This document shows positions 8,157 to 14,641 of a stretch of DNA of 20,463 nt, piece after piece. This stretch comes from a virus: IMG/VR virus record IMGVR_UViG_3300047476_000233, positions 1 to 20,463 of that record. One strand, given 5' to 3'. The notes beneath the pieces are model-generated. The model did no database searches. It had not been told where the DNA came from and saw only the letters and a program-made list of their open reading frames with translations. Positions within the stretch are counted from its first letter, which is position 1; every line of letters starts with the position of its first letter. A program made the translations under genes and the position numbers.

Positions 8157-8157
8157 T
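8129..8157 (+). promoter_or_regulatory. Sigma70-like promoter, predicted leaderless start of RNase H
   Basis: -35 TTTACA (8129-8134), 17-base spacer, extended TG, -10 TATAAT (8152-8157). The ATG of the next gene is only 7 bases after the -10, where transcription is expected to start. No Shine-Dalgarno is present. Confidence 0.85.
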
Positions 8158-8164
8158 ATACATT

Positions 8165-9016
8165 ATGATTATCATCGACTACTCTCAAATCTCTATCGCA
8201 GCTTTCTATGCTCAGCCAAACGCTGAGTTAACCGAAGGTTTCTTGCGACATCTTATCCTTAATACTATTCGTATGTACTCTAAAAAGTACAAAGACGAAT
8301 ATGGCCAAATTGTTTTAGCCTGCGACGGTGGAAACTCTTGGCGTAAAGGTATTTTCCCACAATATAAAGCTCATCGCAAGAAAGCTCGCGAAGAATCCAA
8401 GATGGATTGGAAACTATTCTTCGAGCTGTTGACCATGATTCGTGAAGAGATCAAAGAAAACTTCCCATATAAGGTAGTGCATCTTGATCGTACCGAAGCT
8501 GACGATGTTATCGCTACTCTTGTAGAACAGACTCAAGAATTTGGTAAGAACGAACCAGTCATGATCATCTCCTCTGACGGTGACTTTATTCAACTACAAA
8601 AGTACAAGAATGTCAAACAGTTCTCGCCAATCCAGAAGAAAGTGGTTACCGACTCCAACCCTCATCTCTACTTGTTTGACCACATTATTCGTGGCGATAA
8701 AGGTGATGGTATTCCTAACATCTTATCTGGTGATAATGCCATTGTTGAAGGTACGAGACAAAGTGCTATCACTCAGAAAAAGTTAGATGAATGGTTGAAG
8801 AGCGCAGAGGATCTTAAGTCAGTAATGAATGAAGAAACTTATCGTAATTATCAACGTAATAAACAGTTGATCGATCTATCAATGATCCCTGAGAATATTA
8901 AAACCAACATTATAAATATGTATGAGAACCAAACTGTTGCACCACGTGCAAAGATTTTGGACTATCTAATTAAAAAACGTTGTAAGATGTTGATCGATTC
9001 AGTACAAGAGTTCTAA
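8165..9016 (+). CDS. rnh: RNase H / 5'-3' flap exonuclease, T4 Rnh family
   Basis: Removes RNA primers and trims 5' flaps during lagging-strand synthesis; FEN-1 superfamily. 283 residues against about 305 in T4; the difference is mostly a missing N-terminal lead. Metal-binding acids are visible: Asp5 (IDYSQ), Asp54 (CDGG), Glu111/Asp113/Asp114 (EADDVIA), Asp138/Asp140 (SSDGDFIQL) and Asp178/Asp181 (RGDKGDG). The stretch from SSDGDF to VKQFSP and the C-terminal QEF closely resemble T4 Rnh as I recall it. Because the metal ligand is residue 5, the ATG at 8165 must be the start; this anchors the claim that the transcript is leaderless. Confidence 0.94.
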   Translation: MIIIDYSQISIAAFYAQPNAELTEGFLRHLILNTIRMYSKKYKDEYGQIVLACDGGNSWRKGIFPQYKAHRKKAREESKMDWKLFFELLTMIREEIKENFPYKVVHLDRTEADDVIATLVEQTQEFGKNEPVMIISSDGDFIQLQKYKNVKQFSPIQKKVVTDSNPHLYLFDHIIRGDKGDGIPNILSGDNAIVEGTRQSAITQKKLDEWLKSAEDLKSVMNEETYRNYQRNKQLIDLSMIPENIKTNIINMYENQTVAPRAKILDYLIKKRCKMLIDSVQEF

Positions 9017-9020
9017 ATAT

Positions 9021-9455
9021 ATGGCAAAAAAATTATTAATCACCGAGATCTTAGAGTTAGTTGCTAAGACAGAGTCACGCAAAGACAAGATTGCTATCTT
9101 GCGCGAGCACAACTCGCTTGCATTACGTGATATCTTAAAGGGTGCATTTGACGATAATATCCAGTTCATTCTACCACCAGGAGTTCCTCCTGTCAATGAG
9201 GATGAAAAGAGATTATACGATAAGACTCGCTTAGGATCAGAGACTAAAAAGTTTAGGTACTTTGTCAAAGGTGGACCAGGCGAACAAGTCAATCGCATGA
9301 GACGCGAGAAGATGTTTATCGATATCCTATACAGGATCGACAGCAAAGAGATCCCACTTGTTTGTCACATGAAAGACAAGACACTCGATGGGGTGTTTAA
9401 AGGACTTACTAAAAAATTAGTACAAGAAGCGTTCCCAGGACTCATAAACAAATAA
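9021..9455 (+). CDS. Conserved phage protein, DUF6433-like
   Basis: 144 residues, 4 bases after rnh and in the same transcript. AAGAG lies about 10 bases before the ATG. The N-terminal half has helices (LITEILELVAKTESR, KIAILREHNS), followed by a Pro-rich loop (LPPGVPP) and a Tyr/Lys-rich segment. I associate this pattern with DUF6433, a family seen in T4-like phages; the assignment is from memory. No catalytic motif is seen. Its pairing with rnh suggests a replication role, which is inference. A terminator follows. Confidence 0.75.
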   Translation: MAKKLLITEILELVAKTESRKDKIAILREHNSLALRDILKGAFDDNIQFILPPGVPPVNEDEKRLYDKTRLGSETKKFRYFVKGGPGEQVNRMRREKMFIDILYRIDSKEIPLVCHMKDKTLDGVFKGLTKKLVQEAFPGLINK

Positions 9456-9461
9456 ATAACA

Positions 9462-9480
9462 GTATGAGTGTATCATACAC
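9462..9480 (+). repeat. Small imperfectly nested palindromes
   Basis: Two overlapping inverted repeats: GTATGA (9462-9467) with TCATAC (9473-9478), and GTGTAT C ATACAC (9468-9480). They cannot form hairpins at the same time. No T-tract follows, so this is not a terminator by itself; the 13-base odd palindrome could be a protein-binding site. Confidence 0.4.
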
Positions 9481-9492
9481 AAATTAACACGG

Positions 9493-9527
9493 CGGACCAA
9501 GTCTTAACTGACTGTGGTCCGTTTTTT
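9493..9527 (+). terminator. Rho-independent terminator after the rnh unit
   Basis: CGGACCA (9493-9499) pairs with TGGTCCG (9515-9521); the stem is continued by AGTC/GACT with one bulged G. Six T residues follow (9522-9527). It closes the nrdA-to-DUF6433 region. Confidence 0.9.
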
Positions 9528-9606
9528 ACTTCTAGAGGAGACTTTATAGCAAATATTCTATATTATGCGATTTGATTAAACTTACAATTTAACCATAGGA
9601 GAACAC

Positions 9607-9774
9607 ATGGTTCCTTCCCAAATAGAAAAACTAAAAAAAGATTCAAGAGAGCTTGAGCATTGTATAGCGCGAATGAAAAAGGAGGGTCGAAGCGACAAAG
9701 TCAGTCAGCTTCAGATGAAGAAACAGCAGGTCGATAATTATATCGGCAGAATCGCAGAAGAATATTACCAATAA
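9607..9774 (+). CDS. 55-residue coiled-coil protein
   Basis: Short open frame with a strong Shine-Dalgarno AGGAG (9597-9601) five bases before the ATG. The product is highly charged and helical: heptad-like Leu/Ile/Met spacing from IEKLKKD through VDNYIGRIAEEYYQ, with no Cys pair and no membrane segment. It stands alone between a terminator and a UUCG hairpin, and I found no promoter of the local consensus before it, so it may depend on read-through or on a promoter type I cannot recognise. Function unknown. Confidence 0.68.
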   Translation: MVPSQIEKLKKDSRELEHCIARMKKEGRSDKVSQLQMKKQQVDNYIGRIAEEYYQ

Positions 9775-9796
9775 AGGCAGGTGATCCATATCTCGG

Positions 9797-9820
9797 CACG
9801 GGGAACTTCGGTTCCCCGTG
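9797..9820 (+). terminator. Very stable C(UUCG)G hairpin, possible terminator or mRNA end
   Basis: A perfect 10-base-pair stem (9797-9806 with 9811-9820, CACGGGGAAC / GTTCCCCGTG) closed by a UUCG loop with the C-G closing pair, the exceptionally stable tetraloop known from T4 mRNAs. The next bases (TTCGTTCC) are only moderately T-rich, so it may act as a weak terminator, an RNA 3' stabiliser or both. Confidence 0.75.
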
Positions 9821-9860
9821 TTCGTTCCCCAGCATGGAAAAAATATTTTCAGGGGGCCTA

Positions 9861-9889
9861 TGTACAAGCAAGAAAAACCGTGGTATAAT
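9861..9889 (+). promoter_or_regulatory. Sigma70-like promoter, predicted leaderless start
   Basis: -35 TGTACA (9861-9866), 17-base spacer, extended TG, -10 TATAAT (9884-9889). The ATG follows after 6 bases, with no Shine-Dalgarno. Confidence 0.85.
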
Positions 9890-9895
9890 AGATCT

Positions 9896-10231
9896 ATGCT
9901 GATCTATACTAATCAATCATCTAAAAAGCGCAAGCACAAACCAACTGCTAAGCAACGCGAGTTGGCTGCATCATGGGACGCGCTCCTCAAGAAGTACGAG
10001 CCTAAAAAAGTATTGCCTAAGGTTGCTGCAGTCAAAGCGCCTAAGCCATACGTACGCGAGACGCCGCACTATCCTTCACTGAATAGTGGCTATCACGACT
10101 GTACAAAAAAGCAGCAACATCACTACACCGGTGACAAGATGCTTGGTATCGGTACACTTCACAAGTCTAATGCCGTACCAGTCTTTAGTAGCGATGACGC
10201 GAAAGAGATTAGTCGTATGCGCAGAGGATAA
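9896..10231 (+). CDS. Conserved phage protein with C-terminal GIGTLHKSNAVPVF motif
   Basis: 111 residues from ATG 9896. The frame is open further upstream to 9818, but that stretch runs through the promoter and hairpin, so the inner ATG is chosen. The N-terminal half is basic and Lys/Pro-rich (KKRKHKPTAKQ, then KAPKPY), the C-terminal half has YTGDKMLGIGTLHKSNAVPVF and ends KEISRMRRG. I recall the C-terminal motif from uncharacterised proteins of many phages. The basic N-terminus suggests nucleic-acid contact. No enzyme motif is seen. Single-gene unit with its own promoter, followed by a GC-rich structured region. Confidence 0.8.
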   Translation: MLIYTNQSSKKRKHKPTAKQRELAASWDALLKKYEPKKVLPKVAAVKAPKPYVRETPHYPSLNSGYHDCTKKQQHHYTGDKMLGIGTLHKSNAVPVFSSDDAKEISRMRRG

Positions 10232-10262
10232 TCTCCAGTTTTATTCCAAGTCGAAATAGCGT

Positions 10263-10313
10263 GGGGGTCACCCCGGGCCCCCTTGACTCCCCCAGTTTGA
10301 GGGGCCCTGGGGG
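10263..10313 (+). other. GC-rich multi-hairpin element in an AT-rich intergenic region
   Basis: A patch of G and C runs in a 222-base gap between genes (10232-10453). Competing pairings are visible: GGGG/CCCC around TCA (10264-10274), GGGCCCC (10275-10281) with GGGGCCC (10301-10307), and CCCCCAG (10289-10295) with CTGGGGG (10307-10313); GGGGG at 10263-10267 can also pair with CCCCC at 10289-10293. No T-tract follows. It may be a Rho-independent-like end without U-tract, a structured RNA or a processing site. The rest of the gap up to the promoter at 10398 shows nothing I can name. Confidence 0.6.
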
Positions 10314-10397
10314 TAGCTAAAAGTACTAATTTCCTGCAATAGTCTACAGTTTTAGTCAAGTAAAAAGTCCAATGAAATCAATAACTTGCAAGGGCTA

Positions 10398-10426
10398 TGT
10401 ACAAGTAGCATGTTTTAGGGTATAAT
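10398..10426 (+). promoter_or_regulatory. Sigma70-like promoter of the 10454-14598 unit
   Basis: -35 TGTACA (10398-10403), 17-base spacer, -10 TATAAT (10421-10426); here the base pattern before the -10 is GGG rather than TGG, so the extended element is absent. 27 bases separate the -10 from the next ATG, which has an AAAGGA ribosome binding site. The sequence around it closely repeats the promoter at 9861. Confidence 0.82.
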
Positions 10427-10453
10427 AGATCCATAAATTGAAAAAGGACATAT

Positions 10454-10678
10454 ATGATATACGGCACTTATAAAGGAAAAAACTACGGAGATCGACATGG
10501 AGGTCCATTCGATCGCGGAGCTGCAGACTCTTATTATGGTCGTCTTCGCAATCCACACTACTATGTTGGTGGCACTGGAACTAGTGATGAAGTGACAGAT
10601 TTGACTGCAGAAGAAATTGAAGCGTATCACGCTGGTTATGACTACAATGAAGAATTTGGCGATAAAAAGGAGTATTGA
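10454..10678 (+). CDS. Conserved small phage protein (GDRHGGPFDRG motif)
   Basis: 74 residues, AAAGGA before the ATG. The N-terminus has GDRHGGPFDRGAADSYYGR followed by PHYYVGG, then LTAEEIEAYHAGYDYN and a charged end. This arrangement is one I recall from small proteins shared by many phages and some bacteria, with a C-terminal AYxxGYxxN helix reminiscent of ribosome modulation factor-like folds. No function is established. First gene of a long polycistronic unit. Confidence 0.8.
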   Translation: MIYGTYKGKNYGDRHGGPFDRGAADSYYGRLRNPHYYVGGTGTSDEVTDLTAEEIEAYHAGYDYNEEFGDKKEY

Positions 10679-10680
10679 TC

Positions 10681-10887
10681 ATGTTAGCATATTGTGACTA
10701 CATCGCAAAAGTAATTAACGAATCACTTAAGAAAGACTCCGCAATGATCGGTGCATCTTATGTAGATTCTGTTGGCAAGATCAACTATGATCTTGGTCCA
10801 AAGGGTGAATTTATGTCAACCAAAAAGACTATGTCTGTGATTGACAAAAATGGTAAATCGTATCGTGTAACTGTAGAGGAGTTTTAA
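10681..10887 (+). CDS. Small hypothetical phage protein
   Basis: 68 residues from ATG 10681, with AAGGAG (10667-10672) eight bases upstream; a TTG at 10675 is in frame but badly spaced. The sequence begins MLAYCDYIAKVINESLKKD and ends in a beta-type segment (KSYRVTVEEF). I do not recognise it. It is tightly packed between conserved genes of the same unit. Confidence 0.75.
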   Translation: MLAYCDYIAKVINESLKKDSAMIGASYVDSVGKINYDLGPKGEFMSTKKTMSVIDKNGKSYRVTVEEF

Positions 10888-10889
10888 TC

Positions 10890-11273
10890 ATGGGTTTGGA
10901 TATGTACGCTTATCGTGTTAAGCAAGAACACGTTGTGAATGATTTTGAGTTTAATAGTAATCAAGACGACACCATTGAAGATTTGGCTTATTGGCGCAAG
11001 TTTAACGCTCTTCACGGCTGGATGGAACGTCTATATAAAGATCGCGGTGGTCCTAAAGAAAGCTTTAACTGTGCACCTCTTCGATTACATCTAGAGGACT
11101 TGGATCGACTTCAGCGCGATATCGGCGAGAATAACCTAGTGCCAACTGAAGGATTCTTCTTTGGTTCACAGACGATCTACCCTGAAGATATCTCATCTGC
11201 TATGAAGTTTATTTTCGAAGCACGCGAAGCTATCAAGCAAGGTGATGCAGTCTACTACGATTCATGGTGGTAA
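10890..11273 (+). CDS. Conserved phage protein (MGLDMYAYRV ... YWRKFNALHGWM)
   Basis: 127 residues with a GAGGAG ribosome binding site. The N-terminal GLDMYAYR, the central YWRKFNALHGWMERLY, FNCAPLRLHLEDLDRL and GFFFG, and the Trp-Trp end mark a family found in many phages and some bacteria. I recall members labelled phosphoglycerate kinase in phage genomes; nothing here supports that. Function unknown. Confidence 0.82.
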   Translation: MGLDMYAYRVKQEHVVNDFEFNSNQDDTIEDLAYWRKFNALHGWMERLYKDRGGPKESFNCAPLRLHLEDLDRLQRDIGENNLVPTEGFFFGSQTIYPEDISSAMKFIFEAREAIKQGDAVYYDSWW

Positions 11274-11274
11274 A

Positions 11275-11496
11275 ATGACAAAATTAATTAGAGATGTGAT
11301 TACGGTCAACAAAGCACAATGTAAGTTGTGTAATGACATCATAGAATCTACAAATCGACATGACTTCAAACGATGTTCATGCGGTGAGATTGCAGTTGAT
11401 GGTGGAACATCTTACATCAAGAGAAGTGCTAAGGATTTGAGTAACATCATTGAGCTTAGCGAAGGTTATCAAGAAGAATATGAGGCACAATTTTAA
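11275..11496 (+). CDS. Small zinc-binding phage protein
   Basis: 73 residues from ATG 11275, two bases after the previous stop. Cys16/Cys19 (CKLC) and Cys34/Cys36 (CSCG) frame the conserved stretch DIIESTNRHDFKRCSCG, then VDGG and SYIKRS. This looks like the small family with IESxxxHDFxxCxCG that I recall from phage and bacterial genomes (DUF7695-type, name from memory). A zinc knuckle binding nucleic acid or protein is likely. Confidence 0.8.
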   Translation: MTKLIRDVITVNKAQCKLCNDIIESTNRHDFKRCSCGEIAVDGGTSYIKRSAKDLSNIIELSEGYQEEYEAQF

Positions 11497-11711
11497 TGGT
11501 TATTCGAGCAAAACGAAATAGTACTCCTGTGATCGACCTCACAGGACCTGATGGTAATGCATTCTGTCTACTCGGTAATGCACGAAAGCTTGCTAAGGAT
11601 CTTGGTTTAGACGGTAAAGCTATTACTGAAGAAATGATAACTGGAGACTATGAGCATTTAGTCTCTACCTTTGATAAGTATTTTGGTGATTATGTAATTT
11701 TGGAGCGTTAA
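11496..11711 (+). CDS. Conserved small phage protein (VIDLTGPDGNAF motif)
   Basis: 71 residues; the ATG shares one base with the preceding stop. Motifs VIDLTGPDGNAFCLLGNARKLAK, then EEMITGDYEHLVSTFDKYFGDYVILER. The same arrangement recurs in uncharacterised proteins of many phages. It is a small alpha/beta protein without catalytic signature. Confidence 0.8.
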   Translation: MVIRAKRNSTPVIDLTGPDGNAFCLLGNARKLAKDLGLDGKAITEEMITGDYEHLVSTFDKYFGDYVILER

Positions 11712-12074
11712 ATGAGCGGTTTATATAATATGTTGTTTGGTGAGAACGCCTCACAAAAAGATTTTTTGTTTAGTCTTTTAGATAAGACTGCTGGTGACTT
11801 TGGTCGTTATCGTGATATCTATGTCACTGAAGATCATATCGTTGTCCACACTCGTAACGGTGGTGGTAATCGTGAAGATTATGAAGATGTTTTTGATGAA
11901 ATGTCAGAACATCCTTTATATGCTTATGACGAAGATGATGACTACGATTGCACTTATGCTAATATCTACTTCAAGCATCCAGTTGAACATGCTGAAGTCT
12001 TAAAGGAAATGGCTGCAGGTACAATCACTCCTAGTGAAAAGTGGAAAATGTTGTTTGCTGCATTGGAGAAGTAA
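11712..12074 (+). CDS. Conserved phage protein (HTRNGGGNRED motif)
   Basis: 120 residues, starting on the base after the previous stop. RYRDIYVTEDHIVVHTRNGGGNRED is the core of a family known from diverse phages; it is followed by an acidic DEDDDYD segment and a C-terminal PSEKWKMLFAALEK helix. Function is not known. Strong acidity suggests interaction with a basic partner. Confidence 0.8.
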   Translation: MSGLYNMLFGENASQKDFLFSLLDKTAGDFGRYRDIYVTEDHIVVHTRNGGGNREDYEDVFDEMSEHPLYAYDEDDDYDCTYANIYFKHPVEHAEVLKEMAAGTITPSEKWKMLFAALEK

Positions 12075-12075
12075 A

Positions 12076-12594
12076 ATGGGAATTCGTTGGATTGAGAACG
12101 TTGCATGGGACGACGTAAAGAATGGTTGGCACTCTGACATGGGTCCAAATGCAATGTTGATCCAGATCATGGATCCTCCTGGCAACTTTCCAACACCTAA
12201 GCACCAATTTAAAGAAGTGCATCAGTTTGACTTCCTCGATATTGAAGACAACGATGTGAAGAATAATCCTGATTGGGCTGAAGCTGCTATTAATGATGAG
12301 CAAGCCACTGAGATCGTGCGTCTGTTGCAACATGCACTAGATAATAGCATGAATGTATTGGTTCATTGCTTTGCAGGTGTTTGTCGTAGCGGTGCAGTTT
12401 GCGAAGTTGGTACTCTTATGGGTTTCACTGCAACTGATCGCTATCGTCAACCAAATCTTCGTGTCAAGCACATGATGATGCGCAAGCTTGGAATGTATTA
12501 TGATGAAAACGAGGAGTCCAAAGGGACTGGTGGCAGCATTAGTGCTGGAGGAATCCTCATCCCATTTGGTGGAGATTTTGGAGTAAAGAATTGA
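12076..12594 (+). CDS. Protein tyrosine / dual-specificity phosphatase-like enzyme
   Basis: 172 residues from ATG 12076; an upstream ATG at 12034 would overlap the previous gene by 41 bases. VLVHCFAGVCRSG carries the PTP signature HCx5R(S/T) with His97, nucleophile Cys98, Arg104 and Ser105. An acidic residue in the DPPG or later loops could act as general acid. The superfamily removes phosphate from proteins, but also includes RNA 5'-triphosphatases such as the baculovirus enzyme. The gene overlaps the RNA ligase start by four bases, so an RNA substrate is a reasonable alternative to a protein one. The residues needed to decide cannot be read from the signature alone. Confidence 0.82.
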   Translation: MGIRWIENVAWDDVKNGWHSDMGPNAMLIQIMDPPGNFPTPKHQFKEVHQFDFLDIEDNDVKNNPDWAEAAINDEQATEIVRLLQHALDNSMNVLVHCFAGVCRSGAVCEVGTLMGFTATDRYRQPNLRVKHMMMRKLGMYYDENEESKGTGGSISAGGILIPFGGDFGVKN

Positions 12595-13475
12595 ATAAAG
12601 AACAACTAGCTGACTTCGTAGTGAAGAACCCATCTTTGGTTTCAAAGAAGCCAGCTGGTGATGGGATCTTCGTCTTGAAGTACAAGCGCAAGGTATTTTA
12701 TGACAACTTGTGGAATGAATACTTAGAAGAATGTCGTGGTACTATCGTCGATGATGACTTCAACATCGTGCAATACCCATTCACAAAGATCTATAACTAT
12801 GGAATCGAAGCTAAAGCTCCAAAGTTAGATGAGTCTACAAATGTAACTGCTTATCGCAAGGTAAACGGTTTCATGGCAGCTGTGACATGGTATAAAGATG
12901 ATATTCTAATCTCGACTACAGGATCGACAGATTCAGACTACGTCAATTACGTACGCGAGATGATTGGTGAAGACATTGAACATTATCGTTTTGTGTGCCA
13001 GAACAATGCTGACTACACTTATATGTTTGAGTGTTGCCATCCATCAGATCCACACATCGTACCAGAAGAAAATGGTATGTACTTGTTAGGTGTGCGCAAG
13101 AAACAATATGCATCAGTAGTAGAGGTTGGTGATTGGATGGAAGGCGCTGCATTTCTTTTGAAGTGTAAGTTGCCTGAGAAGTACAATGTCACACTTGAAG
13201 ATCTATTACAGATGTCTAAGAAATGCAAGCATGAAGGCTTTGTATTTTATACTGATGATGGTTTATCTGCAAAGATTAAATCACCATATTATTTGGTTAA
13301 GAAGTTTGTTGCACGTAACCCACGTACAGATAAACTTATGAGACCAGATATTAAAAACAACATGGATGAAGAATATTATCCATTGATCGATGCGATTCAA
13401 GCTAACATCGAAGCATACACAGCTCTTGATGAACAAGCTAGATTGACGTGGGTCAGAGAATTTTTGGAGAAATAA
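12591..13475 (+). CDS. RNA ligase, T4 Rnl1-like, shortened C-terminus
   Basis: ATP-dependent RNA ligase that joins 3'-OH and 5'-phosphate RNA ends through a lysyl-AMP intermediate. The TTG start overlaps the previous TGA and has GGAG (12580-12583) seven bases upstream. Motifs: Arg49 (CRGTIV), nucleotidyl Lys90 (YRKVNG), Glu147 (MFECCHP), Glu215 (HEGFVFY), Lys228 and Lys230 (SAKIKSPYY). Offsets to T4 Rnl1 residues R54, K99, E159, E227, K240 and K242 rise smoothly, which supports homology. The protein has 294 residues against 374, so most of the C-terminal domain that gives T4 Rnl1 its tRNA preference is missing. It probably repairs RNA broken by host defences. Substrate choice may differ from T4. 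Confidence 0.9.
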   Translation: MNKEQLADFVVKNPSLVSKKPAGDGIFVLKYKRKVFYDNLWNEYLEECRGTIVDDDFNIVQYPFTKIYNYGIEAKAPKLDESTNVTAYRKVNGFMAAVTWYKDDILISTTGSTDSDYVNYVREMIGEDIEHYRFVCQNNADYTYMFECCHPSDPHIVPEENGMYLLGVRKKQYASVVEVGDWMEGAAFLLKCKLPEKYNVTLEDLLQMSKKCKHEGFVFYTDDGLSAKIKSPYYLVKKFVARNPRTDKLMRPDIKNNMDEEYYPLIDAIQANIEAYTALDEQARLTWVREFLEK

Positions 13476-13681
13476 TGGATAGTGCACAGTACATTCCAGT
13501 ATTAGAAAAGAGTTTGCAAGAGGATATTGTCTATAGACTACGCAAACGCGCGGAAATCCGTAGACAAATCCCAACTCGCAAGAGTGTGCAAGAAGGACAA
13601 CGAGATAGGATTGCAGACTTGTTAGAAGAAGCTGCAAATGAAATTGAAGGATTAAGAAATGAGAGACTTCGTAACGAGTGA
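13475..13681 (+). CDS. Small conserved helical phage protein
   Basis: 68 residues; the ATG shares one base with the ligase TAA. DIVYRLRKRAEIRRQIPTRK and DRIADLLEEAANEIE are stretches I recall from short proteins in many phages. It is helical and charged throughout, with no Cys pair or membrane segment. The next gene begins inside its 3' end. Function unknown. Confidence 0.8.
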   Translation: MDSAQYIPVLEKSLQEDIVYRLRKRAEIRRQIPTRKSVQEGQRDRIADLLEEAANEIEGLRNERLRNE

Positions 13682-14222
13682 TATTCACTTTGGACACAAG
13701 AACATTATGACGTTTTGTCCTGTGACTCGCGCAAGATTTAACAACGATGTTGACTATATGAACGAACAGATCATTAAGGAGTGGAACGAAGTAGTCACTC
13801 CACAAGATCATACGTACATCTTAGGAGACGTTGCGTTCTGCGCAGCAAGTAAGGCTGCAGGTTTTCTGCGTCGTATGAATGGCTTCAAGACATTAATTGC
13901 TGGTAACCATGACACAAAGTTAATTAAGGATCCAGAGTTTAGAGGTTGTTTTAAGGAGATCGTGCATTACATGACTATGAGTCATAACGGTACACGCGTT
14001 GTAATGTTCCACTTCCCAATCTCTGAGTGGGATCAAATGCATCGTGGTTCTGTTCACCTGTTTGGTCACGTTCATGGTGGTCCGCATAGTTTAGAAGGTG
14101 CACGTGCATTAGACGTTGGTATGGATGCAACTGGTAGAGTAGTTGTACCATTAGATGAGATGGTAACTAAGGCATTACAAGGCACTATTCGTTCACATCA
14201 TGGAAAGTATGAAAATGCGTAA
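13659..14222 (+). CDS. Calcineurin-like metallophosphoesterase
   Basis: 187 residues with all motifs of the metallophosphoesterase fold: Asp8/His10 (SDIHFGH), Asp57 (GDVAF), Asn83/His84 (GNHD), His118 (MFHFP), His137/His139 (GHVHG). The two-metal site appears complete. Members act on phosphomonoesters, phosphodiesters, cyclic phosphates or nucleic-acid ends, so the substrate is open. Overlaps on both sides place it between the RNA ligase module and a P-loop kinase, which makes a 2',3'-cyclic phosphate or 3'-phosphate activity worth considering; that is inference. Confidence 0.9.
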   Translation: MRDFVTSDIHFGHKNIMTFCPVTRARFNNDVDYMNEQIIKEWNEVVTPQDHTYILGDVAFCAASKAAGFLRRMNGFKTLIAGNHDTKLIKDPEFRGCFKEIVHYMTMSHNGTRVVMFHFPISEWDQMHRGSVHLFGHVHGGPHSLEGARALDVGMDATGRVVVPLDEMVTKALQGTIRSHHGKYENA

Positions 14223-14598
14223 ATTAGTTTTGATTCGTGGATTGCCAGGTTCTGGCAAGTCTACACTTGCTAAGTCACTGAAAAACTTTATTCACCTTGA
14301 GACTGATCAGTTTTGGGGTCCAGAATATAAGTTTGATGTTTCTAAACTTGGTGAAGCACATGCTTGGTGTCAAGCTCAAACACGTAAGTGGTTGCAAGAT
14401 GACTTTGATGTAGTAGTATCTAATACGTTTACTACTAAGAAAGAACTTCGTCCTTACTTTGTAATTGCAGAAGAGTTTGGCATCAAGCCATCTGTATACA
14501 TCGCACAAGGAAACTTTGGTAACGTTCATAACGTACCAGAGGAAACTCTGTTTAAGATGAATGCACGATTTGAGTACAACATTGACGAGCTACTTTGA
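14200..14598 (+). CDS. P-loop kinase, possible polynucleotide 5'-kinase
   Basis: 132 residues. Starts at 14200, 14209 or 14215 are possible; 14215 has GGAAAG about 7 bases upstream. Walker A is GLPGSGKS (14-21 from the first ATG), followed by Asp36 in LETDQFW, placed like the substrate-activating Asp35 of T4 Pnkp. The arginine equivalent to T4 Arg38 is not obvious, and the HAD 3'-phosphatase domain of T4 Pnkp is absent. It could phosphorylate RNA or DNA 5' ends, a nucleotide or another small molecule. It lies at the end of the unit, just before a terminator. Confidence 0.78.
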   Translation: MESMKMRKLVLIRGLPGSGKSTLAKSLKNFIHLETDQFWGPEYKFDVSKLGEAHAWCQAQTRKWLQDDFDVVVSNTFTTKKELRPYFVIAEEFGIKPSVYIAQGNFGNVHNVPEETLFKMNARFEYNIDELL

Positions 14599-14624
14599 TA
14601 ACCTGTGTACAGCAGGTTATTTTT
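14598..14624 (+). terminator. Terminator hairpin whose loop is the next -35 box
   Basis: A perfect 8-base-pair stem, ATAACCTG (14598-14605) with CAGGTTAT (14613-14620), a 7-base loop TGTACAG and five T residues (14620-14624). It begins in the last base of the kinase stop. The loop contains the -35 hexamer TGTACA of the promoter that follows. Confidence 0.8.
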
Positions 14625-14634
14625 ATGGTATAAT
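14606..14634 (+). promoter_or_regulatory. Sigma70-like promoter inside the terminator, predicted leaderless start
   Basis: -35 TGTACA (14606-14611), 17-base spacer, extended TG, -10 TATAAT (14629-14634). The ATG at 14642 comes 7 bases after the -10, with no Shine-Dalgarno. Confidence 0.85.
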
Positions 14635-14641
14635 ATAACCT

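Noticed and set aside
8911-8918. TATAAATA, an exact T4 late promoter octamer, inside rnh
   Set aside because: In DNA this AT-rich about one such match per strand is expected by chance in 20 kb, and no other late-type sites with proper placement support it.
10263-10313. Classical H-type pseudoknot from the GC-rich stems
   Set aside because: The 7-base loop would have to span both stacked stems while the other connecting loop is zero bases, which is sterically unlikely. Alternative hairpins fit better.
13281-13811. 176-residue frame on the - strand
   Set aside because: It runs antisense to the RNA ligase, the 68-residue gene and the phosphoesterase, all well supported. It has no recognisable motif and no promoter of the local type, so it is a shadow.
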